From the NCBI GenBank assembly GCA_036346275.1, contig CM070719.1, forward strand, positions 31,266,093 through 31,330,092: a stretch of 64,000 nucleotides of DNA, in the 5' to 3' direction. The notes beneath the pieces are model-generated. The model had not been told where the DNA came from, did no database searches, and saw nothing but the letters and a program-made list of their open reading frames with translations. Below, piece by piece: positions 24,246-35,280 of the stretch. The position numbers and the translations under genes are program-made. This stretch comes from Otatea glauca. Taxonomy: Eukaryota > Streptophyta > Magnoliopsida > Poales > Poaceae. Position 1 is the first letter of the stretch. Each line of letters starts with the position of its first letter.

Positions 24246-27124
24246 ATGGTGTCCCCTCATTCACCGTCTGAAGGATGTGATGAGTCACCGAAAAGAAAAC
24301 CTCCTCGAGGTCCAAGAGGAGCAAATAAAATGCCCACGGAATGATATACCATCACGGTTGATCGAAGGATGGGGCCCCACCAACCAAGAAAGGCGGTGAA
24401 TGCATTTAGGACATTGTGCGGGATAGTCGCACGAGGCGGGTCCCCATCACATGTCCATCCCGGAAGTCGTTGGTGATGAGAGCCGCAACGACTTGGTGAT
24501 GTAAATTATGTCTTCGTTCGATATCCCGTAAGACTTTGTGATCTTAGTGCGACGGTATAACCGCTAGTGGCGGGAAAGGCGTGGAAGAATTTCAAGAGCA
24601 CCCTTGTCAAGGAATATGTCAATAAGGACAGGACTCCCTTCTCTAAGTACGGGTTCATTACTGAGGATGTATGGCAAAATTTTGTTGAGGCGAAGACGAC
24701 GGATGAATTCGTGCGTCAAAGTGAAGCCTACAAGGCCCTGTAGGCAAGGAGTACCCACCCCCACAGACTTGGCACCGCTGGGTACGCGGGGAAGAGGAAC
24801 CAATGGGAGAGGGAGGACGAGGAGGCATGTGTGCCATTTGCATGTATCGTTGACCGACGCGCCAGAGACTGGCTGAGAGCAAGGTCAAGTGCCACGTCTT
24901 CCGGCACCGTCTCCTTTACAAACCCCGCAGATGAGGAAGTCTGCCAACGACTGGTAAGATATCGGACTTCCAATTTTGTACGTAATTAGTTCTTAATTTC
25001 GTAAGTGAATTAACTTTTTGATATCTTGCAGGTAGCGTTGAGTACACAATCTTCCGAGGGCACTTTTTTGCCAGACAGGGAGAAAGATGTACTCTCCACA
25101 GCCTTGGGAAACAAGGAACACCCTAGTCGCACGCGAGGCGTTGGGGTTTTGTTCCTGGAAGTCGGATTTTCAAAGCGACTCGGACAAATACGGAGTAGGA
25201 AGAGAACCAAAGCAGAGCGAGAGGAACGATGGTACAAAGGATTGAGGAAAGACTAAGAGAAGAATTCAACAATAAGATAAAAGCCTCGAGGAAAGGCTCA
25301 ATAATCAGCTGCGCAAGTCCCGGATGTATGTGGGCAAATCACCCCACTACCAAAAGAAGCGGTTGTCGTCCGCCACTCCCACAGTGAACATGGGAAATCT
25401 CCGTCTGTGACATCAAGGTACTTATATATATGTCTTGAATGCTCCATACAAATAGTGTTGGACGCAGAGCTAATTGTGTACCGTTATGTAGGTGGCCACG
25501 CTGCACTCTCCAAGTGAGACTTGTCCATGGTGCCACTCTTATTCCGGCCGCCGGGGTCGCGTTCGTTTATTGAAGGGGGGCGGTGCACGGCACCCTTGTG
25601 GCACAGGATTCACGAAGGTTAGTGTGGGACGGTGTAAGCGATAATTTCAAGACCGTCCCACTACCGATGCCCCCAAACGACGAGATTGTGACACTGGGGA
25701 CACCATTCACACTTTTATCCAAATGGCCCAAAGAATGACATCTCCTCGACGCCCGTCCTCCATCACCGAGCTTCCCAACCGCTCGAGCCATATGATGCAC
25801 CCCAACAGAGCACCAAATCGGCTCCGTGCCCTCGCATCAAAGGACATTGATGGGATGGTGCCCACTCGTCTCCCGTGCAGACTCCTTATGGCAGAAAAAG
25901 GTCAAGGGCAAAGTGAAGCAAATCACGAAGAAATTGGACTATCCAATTGCCCCGCTGGCCCGAGTATACCAGCTAGGAGAGCCTTTTGTAACAGGAGAGC
26001 GCATGAAGAACCTTTCTATTGCTTGCGTCAGATTGCAGAATTGGTGCATGCAACAGGCTAAAAAGCCAGTGCAAGACCGCATAACGAGTATATCAGTCAA
26101 TTTCAAGTATGAGCATCTATTCAACGAGTCATCGGGGGGATTCTTCACAGCCGACTTCAATGACCTTTTTGACGTCTTCAACCTCAACGCCCTCGACGCC
26201 GCGCTCTTGAGATGCTGGACATTGTAAGTGTGTGCATTCACATTCTACATTCGTGTAATATCGATAAAAGTCATATATATATATATATGACTCAATGCTT
26301 TCGTATATTTAGATACATGATCCGGGAAGCGAGACAGAACGAACAACCGGTGGGTTTCCTGGACCCACACATAGTCTCCAAGCAAACAATGGACAGATAT
26401 TACGGATTTGTCGATAAATACGTCGGAGAGGCCTTGGCGGCTCAAAAAGATAAAGAGTTCATACTTTTACCACACAACCCAGGGTAAGTGCTAGTTTGAT
26501 TTGCACTATGCTCATAACTCTGTTCTGTTAATTGACCATGCACATACCTGTGTAGGTTTCATTGGGTTCTCATTGTAATTCATCCATCGACGAATCGGGT
26601 TATTTACCTTGATTCCTTACAGAGTAGCAGCCACGACTTACAACCTATCGCAAAATTAATCACCAGGTAATTAATCACGTTTCCTCCAAAGATAACATGG
26701 TCATGTAGGTTGTTCAAACGTGTATGTTTCTCCTGGAATAGCTGAGGCTAACCTCTTGCAATCACGTAGCGCGTTCAAAGTGTACAAAGCTTATGGAGGG
26801 CCTTCTGGCAAAGACAGGGCGAAGCTGAATCACGATTTTAAGTTTTCGGTATCCGCTGTACACAATAATCCTATGTAAACTATGTAATAATGATTCTGGA
26901 ACTAACCAAATCTATATTTGCAGTGCCACCAGCAAGGAAAGGGAAATAACCGTTGTGGATTTTACGCTTGCCACAACATGGAACTCCTTGTCACTAAGAA
27001 AACACCCAATCGGGTAACAACTGCGTTGGAAGAGGCTGATCTGGAGAGAATTCGAGGATAGCTTTGTGCCTTCTTGCTCAATCAAGTTTTACACAAAAAA
27101 GGCGAGTTCCACGCTGCCGTATAA
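24246..27124 (+). pseudogene. CACTA-3 gene 2: transposase_24-like protein with Ulp1 protease domain
   Basis: The N-terminal part (MVSPHSPSEGCDESPKRKPP, then KMPTE and YTITVD) and the segment AWKNFKSTLVKEYVN resemble transposase_24 proteins. After an intron comes FLPDREKDVLSTALGNKEHP then SRTRGVG. The exon near 25826-26225 leads to a Ulp1-type cysteine protease on exons 26313-26483, 26556-26666, 26770-26848 and 26924-27124. FHWVLIVIHP carries the catalytic His, VIYLDSL the Asp, and CHQQGKGNNRCGFYACHNME the Gln and Cys. Stops occur after KMPTE, in the 24.4-24.55 kb segment and at 27058-27060, so this copy is probably inactive. Such proteins may cut SUMO-like substrates, but the substrate is unknown here. 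Confidence 0.8.
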
Positions 27125-27389
27125 CTTGAGGAGTTGTATTTTTTCTGAATTACCATTTGGGTTAATTGTCAAACTTGTGTTGTGGATTTGTAAATTGTAG
27201 TTGTGTATTCTATTAATTGGTTAATGCTATTGAGTTACATTTGGTTAATATATCTGAGTTCATTTCTGAAATGGTTGTAATGTTTTTGTAACATGAGTTT
27301 AGTTATTCTGTAATCTGCTTTTTTCCAAAGGGCGTGGCTAGCATTTCCTGAGGCTAGCCAATAAATAGAGAAATGGTTGCCTGTTGAAA

Positions 27390-27720
27390 GTCTTATCACA
27401 GATGGTTTTTATTTAAAACCGTTCTGTGATATAAAGATGTAACAGACGGTTTAAAATTAAAACCGTCTGTGATGTAATGATGTAACAGACGGTTTCAAAC
27501 AAAAACCATCTGTGATATCATCACATCACAGACGGTTTTTAAATAAAACCGTCTGTGATATGATAATATCACAGACGGTTTTAGTTGAAAACCGTTTGTG
27601 ATATATTCTATCACAGACGGTTTCTAAACCGTCTGTGATATGCCATAACATTACTAACACATGGTTACAGACGGTTCGGGAAACCGTCTGTGATGACGGT
27701 TCCGAACCGTCTGTGATAAG
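27390..27720. repeat. CACTA-3 right palindromic subterminal array
   Basis: Seven or more inverted pairs of CACAGACGGTTT/AAACCGTCTGTG lie in close order, better preserved than at the left end. The last pair has almost no spacer. The array begins about 270 bp after gene 2 ends. Confidence 0.9.
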
Positions 27721-27739
27721 CTTTTCTATAGTAGTGTAC

Positions 27740-28151
27740 ATTGCTCAACGAAATAAAGCATCCAAAAGTCATAAACATATTATTTCATAGTTATTTATTC
27801 TTTTATCCACTTTTCAAACCTCAAAGTTAATTCTACATTTTCGCAATATTCACACTAATATGGGGAAGCTCTAATGCACATAATACAAAATGCCTTAGCA
27901 AAAGACATTCATCCAAAAGACCATACGAACAAATGAATCCATATACATTTAAACATAAATTCTTCTTAAATCCCACCATCTCTACTATTCAAAGATGCTT
28001 ACCATTTAAGATTTTGTACTTACATAATTTGCACTTTGAAGAACCCATCATGATTTAACATAAATTACAACCAATTATTCCCATAAACATTTTCTCCAAT
28101 AATTATAAGGAAATTGGGAAAAGTTATCGTAGAACATTAAAATAACTTTAC
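27740..28151 (-). mobile_element. Degenerate gypsy internal DNA between CACTA-3 and a solo LTR
   Basis: AT-rich sequence without ORFs. Its composition matches 17758-19146. It is assigned to the gypsy element by position only. Confidence 0.4.
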
Positions 28152-28156
28152 CTCAT

Positions 28157-29782
28157 TGAAGGACCATGTGGAGGTCCATCCATGTTTGTGATGAGTATTT
28201 GACTTTATTTGAGCAAGGTGTGCTCAAGTTTGAGTTTGATTTGGATTGATTTTCAAAATGAAGCAATTTGAGTTGTCTCTGCCAGAGTGGCGATCTGGTC
28301 GTATGGACGCGGTAGTGATGAGTTGGATGGTTTATTGCACATCTTTGTGGGCATTGCTATGTGAGGAGTTTCCTTGTCTTTGATGGTTGCAGGGCGACGG
28401 TGCTAGGTCATGGTGAGGCGAAGGATGACCGGGACTAGGCTAGGAGCGTCGGAGGTCCAGACGGTTGGGAGATCGCCGGAAGATGATCGGAGACGGATTC
28501 CGGGCAAGTCAAGAAGACAAGGAAAGGAGTTGATGCTAGCTAGATGCCGCGTGGATCAATGAGGCCCGTCGGATTGAGGTCTAGTTGATAGGTTAGCGGG
28601 TCTAGGTAGTATGCTTTGAAAACCGTGCAAGAAAACCCGGTATGTGTGTGGGTTTTGGGTTAGCCCTTGCATGGCTGTGTGTGTGGGTTAATCCTAGCCC
28701 TTAGATGAGTGCTCTAGGGTTGAGGGACTCATCCAAGGGTGGTAGGTAGCCCAAGAGTAGTATAAATAGGGGTGAAGGGGTAGCCTCCTTCCCTTGAAGG
28801 TGTTGAGGTTTTTGATGCTCATTTGGGCTTTGCCCACATGAATGTGAGGCTTTCTAACCTCTCCTTCCAGAAATGAAAGTTTTATCCATCCACCTCTGAA
28901 TTTATTTTATGATTTACATTATGTCTTTACTTTACATAATTTAAATTCAGCATTTACTTTCCATAATTTACTTTCAAGTAATTTGGATTTGCCTCCCCTC
29001 CTTCTAAATGCTGCTGATCTTGGATGTTTTGAGTGTGTTCATATGGTTTTACATCTCTTTTGCACTCTTGGATTGAGTAGAGAATATCTTTTCTTTCAAG
29101 TTCCAACTTTGTTCAGAACTTGTTCTTCACGCAGCAGTCAGTGTTTGATTTATGTAAAAATATAGAAACATCCTTTTTGAGTGATTCTTCTTGGAGGAGG
29201 TGAGGAACTCTGATATACACCTGCAGAAAAATTTTGGAGTTCACTTGTTGCACCGTTTGGGCGTCATGAGGTGAAAACCAAGCCCCAAACTTTCTGCTCC
29301 AAGTTCTTGAGCATACTATGTTCTTAGATTTTTCCTGTTTTTTTTGTAAGGCTTTTTGAGGAGAAATTAGGTGGAGTTCTTCACGACTCTGATTCTCATA
29401 GGAAGAAAAATTCTCAGAATTTTGTGAGCTGCAGAAACCCACCAACCTCCTGTGTAAATTGAGGACAAGTTCTGGAAATTCTGCTTTTGCTTTTCTGAAA
29501 GTGACTTTTGTGATTTGAATTGATGTCCTTTCTAAAAGCAAGAGTTTGAATTGATTCCTCTTTATCTTGGACACTAGACAACCAGGATTGTGACTCAAAA
29601 ATCCCCACATATTTTATGGTACTTATCCATGCAAGCTTGGGGTACACACAGTTGTCTAGTTTTTCGGGTTTTTCACAATTTCCTTTGAGCGATCTTGTCG
29701 AGGTTTTTGTTGGAGTATTTTGGGCGAATTTTTATTTGCGACCATTCACCCCCCCCCCTCTGTTCGCCATCTTGGTCCTTCA
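28157..29782 (+). mobile_element. Solo LTR, 1626 bp, TSD CTCAT
   Basis: The unit begins TGAAGGACCATG and ends CTTGGTCCTTCA, so the 10-bp termini are inverted repeats that also satisfy TG..CA. The duplication CTCAT lies at 28152-28156 and 29783-29787. A TATA box (GTATAAATAGGGG near 28760) sits in the U3 position for plus orientation. A poly-C run (CACCCCCCCCCCTCTG near 29748) lies near the end. No internal domain or second LTR is present, so it arose by LTR-LTR recombination. The minus-strand ORF at 29113-29610 is antisense to it and shows no family match. Confidence 0.88.
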
Positions 29783-29787
29783 CTCAT

Positions 29788-31704
29788 GATGATAAACAAA
29801 GAGACATCTCATCATAATTTTAAGCATACTCAACACTATAATTAATTCAATATAAGAGGCTGCATCGACCTTATTCTAAGTATGCCACCCAAGAAGAACC
29901 ATCAAGTCATGTAACTTCATATTCTAAAGTTTAAGACATCTCTTTTTAATGAAACTGTCAGTTGGATTAACATACAAATTTTATACAACCCATAGGTCAA
30001 CATTTCAACGATCAAAGCTTATTCAATTAATAAATAACTCCAACAAATAAATATTATCTCCATGAGACATATTTCGTAAATATGGCTCTGAGACAGACAT
30101 TCACTGAAGATAGAACCATGCACCCTGAGAATCAGTCCATGTTTACTCATTATTTGATTACACATTGATTAAGTCATTCTATTGATATACAATACTAAAT
30201 TGTCAATATGCAACATAATCCAGCTATTTGAAAGAAGTTTCAGTAGCTTACGATATCACATTGCTCTAAACACTGCATCAAAGACGAAAATTATGTCTTT
30301 CTCAATCGTGATATGTACTTGTATTAATGGAACATGGTGTCATACTTTCATTTATTTCAATATTTTGCAATAACAAGAATAATGACTCTAATCAAAATTC
30401 ACTTTAGGGTTACCCACCATCACAATTAAATTACTCTACCAACACCTCATATTGCAATGTCTTTAAGCAACCAATAAATTTACTTTAACAATATCAGTAA
30501 TTTACATCATCTTAATGTTCTAATTACACATCAAAGTTTATAGTCTTAAACATTATCATTGGTCATCTACCACTGAAACAAAAGGGTACATTCCCATACT
30601 TTTAAGTAATACAACGATTTTCAAGCATGAACAATAACACATTAAAGCATTACTCACAATAGAATAACCTACGATAACAGAAATTTAATCAATTTCAAAC
30701 AACAGATAACAATTACATTTAATTGATTTAGCTCACAAGTTACTATATAAATAGTTCATTATATATGGAACATGGCTACCTACTCAAAAACATTATAAAT
30801 AGTGCATATTATTACTAACAATTTATTTTAGTCAATTGATTAATTAATTTATTAGTTTATGGTATTTATTTCTAGAAAAACCCAACGATATTTCACAAAG
30901 GAACTCGACTTTCAAATTATGAGGTAACAAGACCCAAATTCCAAAATACAAAATTCTCCAAAACAATTTCAAAGTTTAAAACTTCCACGAAGCAAGATAG
31001 TTGCAAGGATATTTTTCATCAAAGGAAAAACCAAGTGATCAAGTAACCATTCCCTAGTAAAGATAGAAAACTTAAACCCCACAACTTAAGTCTTGCACAA
31101 AATCTTTAAGAACATGGAAATCAAAAATCACATGGAAAAAGGCAATGATTTTCTTCACATAGCAACAAAACCAATCATCAACAACTACAGTAAGAACTAG
31201 AAAAGACTCATTCCTAAACCCATCTGCTCTCCAACCGTTGATGACTCAACAGAAGCAACCTCCTCGACAGCCTCTCTAATATATGACATAATAAGCGAAC
31301 TACTCTCTTCTGCAAGGGCTTCTTGAACTTAAGCCGTGGCTCTACCTAGCCACGTCTACAGCAAGGCCTCTACCATGGACAATGACAATAACCAAAACCA
31401 TTCATCATAACTAGTTTGTATAAACACATTCATTCAATTAGCTGATTCATCATCATACAATATGTGTCATTATAACATCATTCATCATTATAACTTAAAT
31501 ATAACATTAAAGCGTAATGCAATGATTCTACTGTACACCAGGGTGTCTCAAGTTTTAAATTAATTAACCAACCTATGTCAAATTTTAAGGTTATTGTCCT
31601 AGACAAGATTTTAAAGAATAAATCTAAGCCATGTTTCTAATTTTTCCTAGTCAAAATTTTAAGTAATTTGCTAATTTTATTCACCACAGACCTAAAGCCC
31701 TCTC
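29788..31704 (-). mobile_element. Degenerate gypsy internal DNA with possible gag trace
   Basis: Mostly AT-rich noncoding sequence. Near 31370-31240 the minus strand has short pieces (PRLKFKEALAEES, SYIREAVEEVA) that look like gag-type helical sequence, but frames are broken. The region ends at a primer binding site, as expected for the 5' end of a minus-strand element. Confidence 0.4.
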
Positions 31705-31718
31705 TGATACCAACTGTA
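31705..31718 (-). other. Primer binding site for initiator Met-tRNA (gypsy element)
   Basis: On the minus strand the sequence GTTGGTATCAGAGAGG directly follows GGGTGTTACA, the expected LTR terminus. TGGTATCAGAG complements the 3' end of plant initiator methionine tRNA. It marks the 5' LTR/internal boundary of the minus-strand gypsy element. Only about 13 bp of the expected LTR follows before other sequence begins. Confidence 0.75.
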
Positions 31719-31730
31719 ACACCCTAGTAG

Positions 31731-32095
31731 GGCTGTAAATGAGCCGAGCTTGAGCTCCTAGGCTCGAGCTCGGTTCAGCTTGAGCTGAGCTCGAGTTAGG
31801 GTCCGAACATGGACCCAGGCTCGAGTAAGCTCGAGCTCGGCTCGGGTAAGCTCGGTAATAATAAACAATTCAACATGGACTATTTTTCAACAACAAAAAA
31901 TGCTCGAGCTCGAGCTCAGCTCGAGTAAGCTCGATAAAAGTTAATATATAGTAATATTTAGTAAATAATTTGTAAATTTACTAGGATCATGAGCTATTCG
32001 AGCTCAACTCAGTGAAGATCGTGAGCTCAGGATCAAGCTCGAGTTTGACTCATTTGGAGCTCAAATCGAGCATAGACCGAGCCGAGCTTGAGTAG
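31731..32095. mobile_element. hAT-like MITE remnant rich in GAGCTCGAGC
   Basis: It starts TAGGGCTGTAAATGAGCCGA and contains many copies of GCTCGAGCTC/GAGCTCGAGC, a pattern known from grass hAT-type nonautonomous elements. The right end (CCGAGCCGAGCTTGAG near 32090) is truncated and runs into copia DNA. No clean 8-bp duplication was found. Confidence 0.5.
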
Positions 32096-32099
32096 TTGT

Positions 32100-34631
32100 G
32101 CTTGCCTCAAACTCCATTATAAGGTAAGTGCTTGCCTCCTTCATGTCCTTTGTGGTTCTGATGATATCCAGATCATCGATATATAATAAGATGATACATA
32201 ATCCATTCTATGGCTTTTTTATGAACACACAAGGACAATCATTATTATTGGAATATCCCTTTTCAGGACAAACTCACTAAATCGATTGTACTACATTCTC
32301 CCTGACTATTTTAATTCATATAGAGACCTCTTCAGTTTGACACTATACATGTTGCGATTAGTTTGTTAGGATTTGGAATTTTAACTCCTTCATGGACTCT
32401 CATATAAATAACTATATTGATAAGTTCATGTTAGCTACCATTGATATTAAATATTATAACGTTATTCCATTCATTACAAGAGAGTAAATTTTATCATAAT
32501 CGATGTCAGGTCTCTGCATGAATCCTTATGCTGTAAGCCTCACTTTATATGTCACTACCTGGTTGTTATCATTTCTCTTCTGGATGAAAACCCATTTTGA
32601 CCCTAAAGGGAACACTTCAGGAGTTGTTTGGTCAATGGGGACCAAATAGTTTACTTTTGTTAAGTGAGTGCAATTCTATTTCAATTGCTTCTTTCCATTT
32701 GACATAATTTGAGTGCTTCTGGCTCTCTGTTATGGACTTTGGTTATAGATCTAGATCAATAGTTTTGGTAATTTTTCAAGAAAACTATATGTCGACAATT
32801 ATAGTCTTTCTTTTATATCTTTTATAAAACTCTCCTGAATCCGCAAAATTAGTTGATATTTATTCATTAATTTCTTCTAGATCCTCGTGATTTCCCCGCA
32901 ATGATGGAGTCTGGGTGTTCTTGTTAGTGTTATGCCCTTGAGGCAATCATTTAGATGATTGTAACATGACTATGTTTATTAATAATAATATGATTATTTG
33001 TCCAATTAATGTATATCATTGTATTGATCAACAAGTATGTGACTTGCTTATGAAGCTCTTTACTTATTGATATAATTCGATAAATATCTCTGATCGGATA
33101 TCATCGTATAGGACAACGATGAATAGATCAGCACATGTAGTGATTGATGATCATGCTTCATAGATCATGGGATATGGAGATATCATCTATACATTGTGAA
33201 CGCATGTTGAAGAACATGGGTTAGATAGACCCGCCATGGGACACTGCGAGAATGTTTCATTCTTATGTGTCATCAGTGTATCTCATACATAGTAAATGTA
33301 TGATCCTTAGACCTGAGATTGTCATATTCCCTACATGTGTAATAGTTTTCCTTGGGGCTATCAAACACTACTTCCTAACCGGATAGTTATAAAGGTAGCT
33401 TTCATGTTTACTATGAAACGTGTAGAGGGAAGTGAGCAGTCAAGATGGAATTTGCCACTCCAATGAAACGGAGATATATGACAAGGCCAATCGTGTGATA
33501 TGATTAAGGAAGTGCATGGCCATGCCGTGATTGAGTAGTCAACCACAACTTATTAATATATCATGGATACGAGAGATGGATTGAATCATCAAAGGATGAC
33601 ATGCTTCTCGCCTTGAGTTCAATCCTCATATACTTGGCAAAGGGATTATTACATGAGTACTTTTGATAGGTTCTGTCCGATTTAATCATAGTATGTTTGG
33701 GAGTTGGCATACTTTGCAAGGAGCCGCTACCAACTATTGGATTGAAAAGGAGTTTTCCGAATCCATGTCCAAACGTACATGAACCTGCAGGGTCACACAC
33801 TTAATGGGCTGGGACGCATTAATTTGGATTGGATCCGTAATTAATGGACCTCGTGGGCTTAGCACGCTGATGGGCCCTGGTTTAGGGTTTCATCTCATGG
33901 CTATATAAGGAGGGGAGAAGGGTGGGCACAGGGTGTGCTTTTCCACAGTTTAGAATTGATTCACCCGAAACCCTAGCCTCCTCCTCTCGCTGTCCGTGCC
34001 GAGCGACCAAGTGCTTGCACACCGACGCACGGCGTTCCATCCCTGGACGTGTGGACTGCTGCGGTGACGCTGCTGCGACTGCGGTGTGAGAGGACGATCC
34101 ACGGCGAGGCAAGGACGATCCACTCCATCGACGCAACGACTGCGGCGAGGATGATCCACTACATCGACGCGCGAAGGATTCCGCAACTGCGCGTCTAGTG
34201 GTAATCTAATCTGTGATCCCCTTCTTGCGGGTAGCTTTCTGGTTATACGGTAGTTTTTTTTATGCTAGTGTAGCATACCGCGTTCCTCTTCAGTTCTAAT
34301 CTCCCACGTTAGATTGTATGCATATATATTCGCTAGGGTTATCATCTTCAAGATGGCTCACTTTAGGGATTTTCTCAATGTTAGGTTGAGCTTCTTCCAT
34401 TGTCTTCAAAAGTGTTCTGACTTATTCGATTCTCTATTTCTGTGGACGTCTCTAGGGAATTGAGTCCTAAGTGCCCAGAGGTCTCGCCCTCTTCTTATTA
34501 TGAGGGGTAAGAGTGGATTCGATATCCTTATAGGGTATGTCCATTCTTTCCTATGCGTTTACTATAGGTATATGATATTTTGCCACTTGCTTATGATTGG
34601 TGAGAGCATCTGATAGATTATTAGCTATTTG
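32100..34631 (-). pseudogene. Ty1/copia pol fragment, second copy, split by a solo LTR
   Basis: The sequence parallels 2040-3230 closely, for example GTAAGTGCTTGCCTCCTTC at 32124 against 2071, and TTATTAGCTATTTG just before the LTR in both. The YIDDL-type reverse transcriptase block is near 32190-32160. The frame is destroyed. A solo LTR (32922-34292) interrupts this copy but not the first. Confidence 0.65.
32922..34292 (+). mobile_element. Solo copia-type LTR, 1371 bp, TSD GTTCT
   Basis: It begins TGTTAGTGTTATGCCCTTGA and ends GTTCCTCTTCA. GTTCT is repeated at 32917-32921 and 34293-34297. The sister copia copy reads straight across this position (near 2896), which confirms the insertion. 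A TATA box (GGCTATATAAGGAGGGG near 33900) followed by a C-rich leader indicates plus orientation. Confidence 0.9.
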
Positions 34632-35280
34632 TGTAACACCCTGACACCACACTGCCCAGAATGTCACCTTATCACGACTTTACACTTATATTTAACCAAC
34701 ATCAACAAAAAATTTAGCAAGCATCTACTTTATCATTTGGACAAAATACGTCAACTCCAAGGTATAACGAGGAATGACAATAAAACAAACGATAATGACA
34801 ACAACAACACTATGCTTGGATCTATGCGCCAAAGAACACTCAAGACCTCGCAGTTGGGAGCGCATTGGATACATGAGTCTGGGAACAAATCTTACCTTAT
34901 ACTTATCTTTGTCGAGGCCACTAGACGAAGCACATTCACAATATATAATAAGATGCCACAAACGTAGTAATCCAAATAGATTAAATCCTTACAAGTTTGC
35001 CTATACTAAATTATTTCAAGACTGAGTATGTCTATTATTCAAGAGCTATGCATGTTCGGAATGCTAAATAATATCATGAGGGTGAAGTAGTGATATGTGT
35101 CATAACTATGCTACTCCCCTTCCCGGAATGTCGGCCTCAAAGTATCTAAAACATTAAACAATAAGCATGAGTGCAAGACTCAACAATGTACATCATATAA
35201 CCATATTAACATATGAAAATAACCATATTAACATATGAAAATAACCATATCAACAATGTACATCCTATAATCATATTATA
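34632..35280 (-). mobile_element. Partial gypsy LTR, second direct copy
   Basis: It matches 3231-3830 almost throughout, starting TGTAACACCCTGACACC against TGTGACACCCCGGTACC. Similarity ends near 35280, within a short tandem block of AACCATATTAACATATGAAA (35200-35260). The rest of the LTR is missing. Confidence 0.75.

Larger units (their letters stand above)
19147..27736 (+). mobile_element. CACTA-3: two-gene CACTA transposon, 8.6 kb
   Basis: The left end CACTACTACAGAAAGGCTTA and the inverted right end CACTACTATAGAAAAGCTTA match at 18 of 20 bases. The target duplication TAC lies at 19144-19146 and 27737-27739. Palindromic repeats built on ATCACAGACGGTTT and AAACCGTCTGTGAT fill both ends and also an internal block at 22997-23150. 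Gene 1 (transposase) and gene 2 (Ulp1-type protease protein) both run on the plus strand. The host is decayed gypsy DNA. Both genes carry stops. Confidence 0.94.

Noticed and set aside
29113..29610. 165-residue minus-strand ORF
   Set aside because: It lies wholly inside the plus-oriented solo LTR and shows no domain or family feature.
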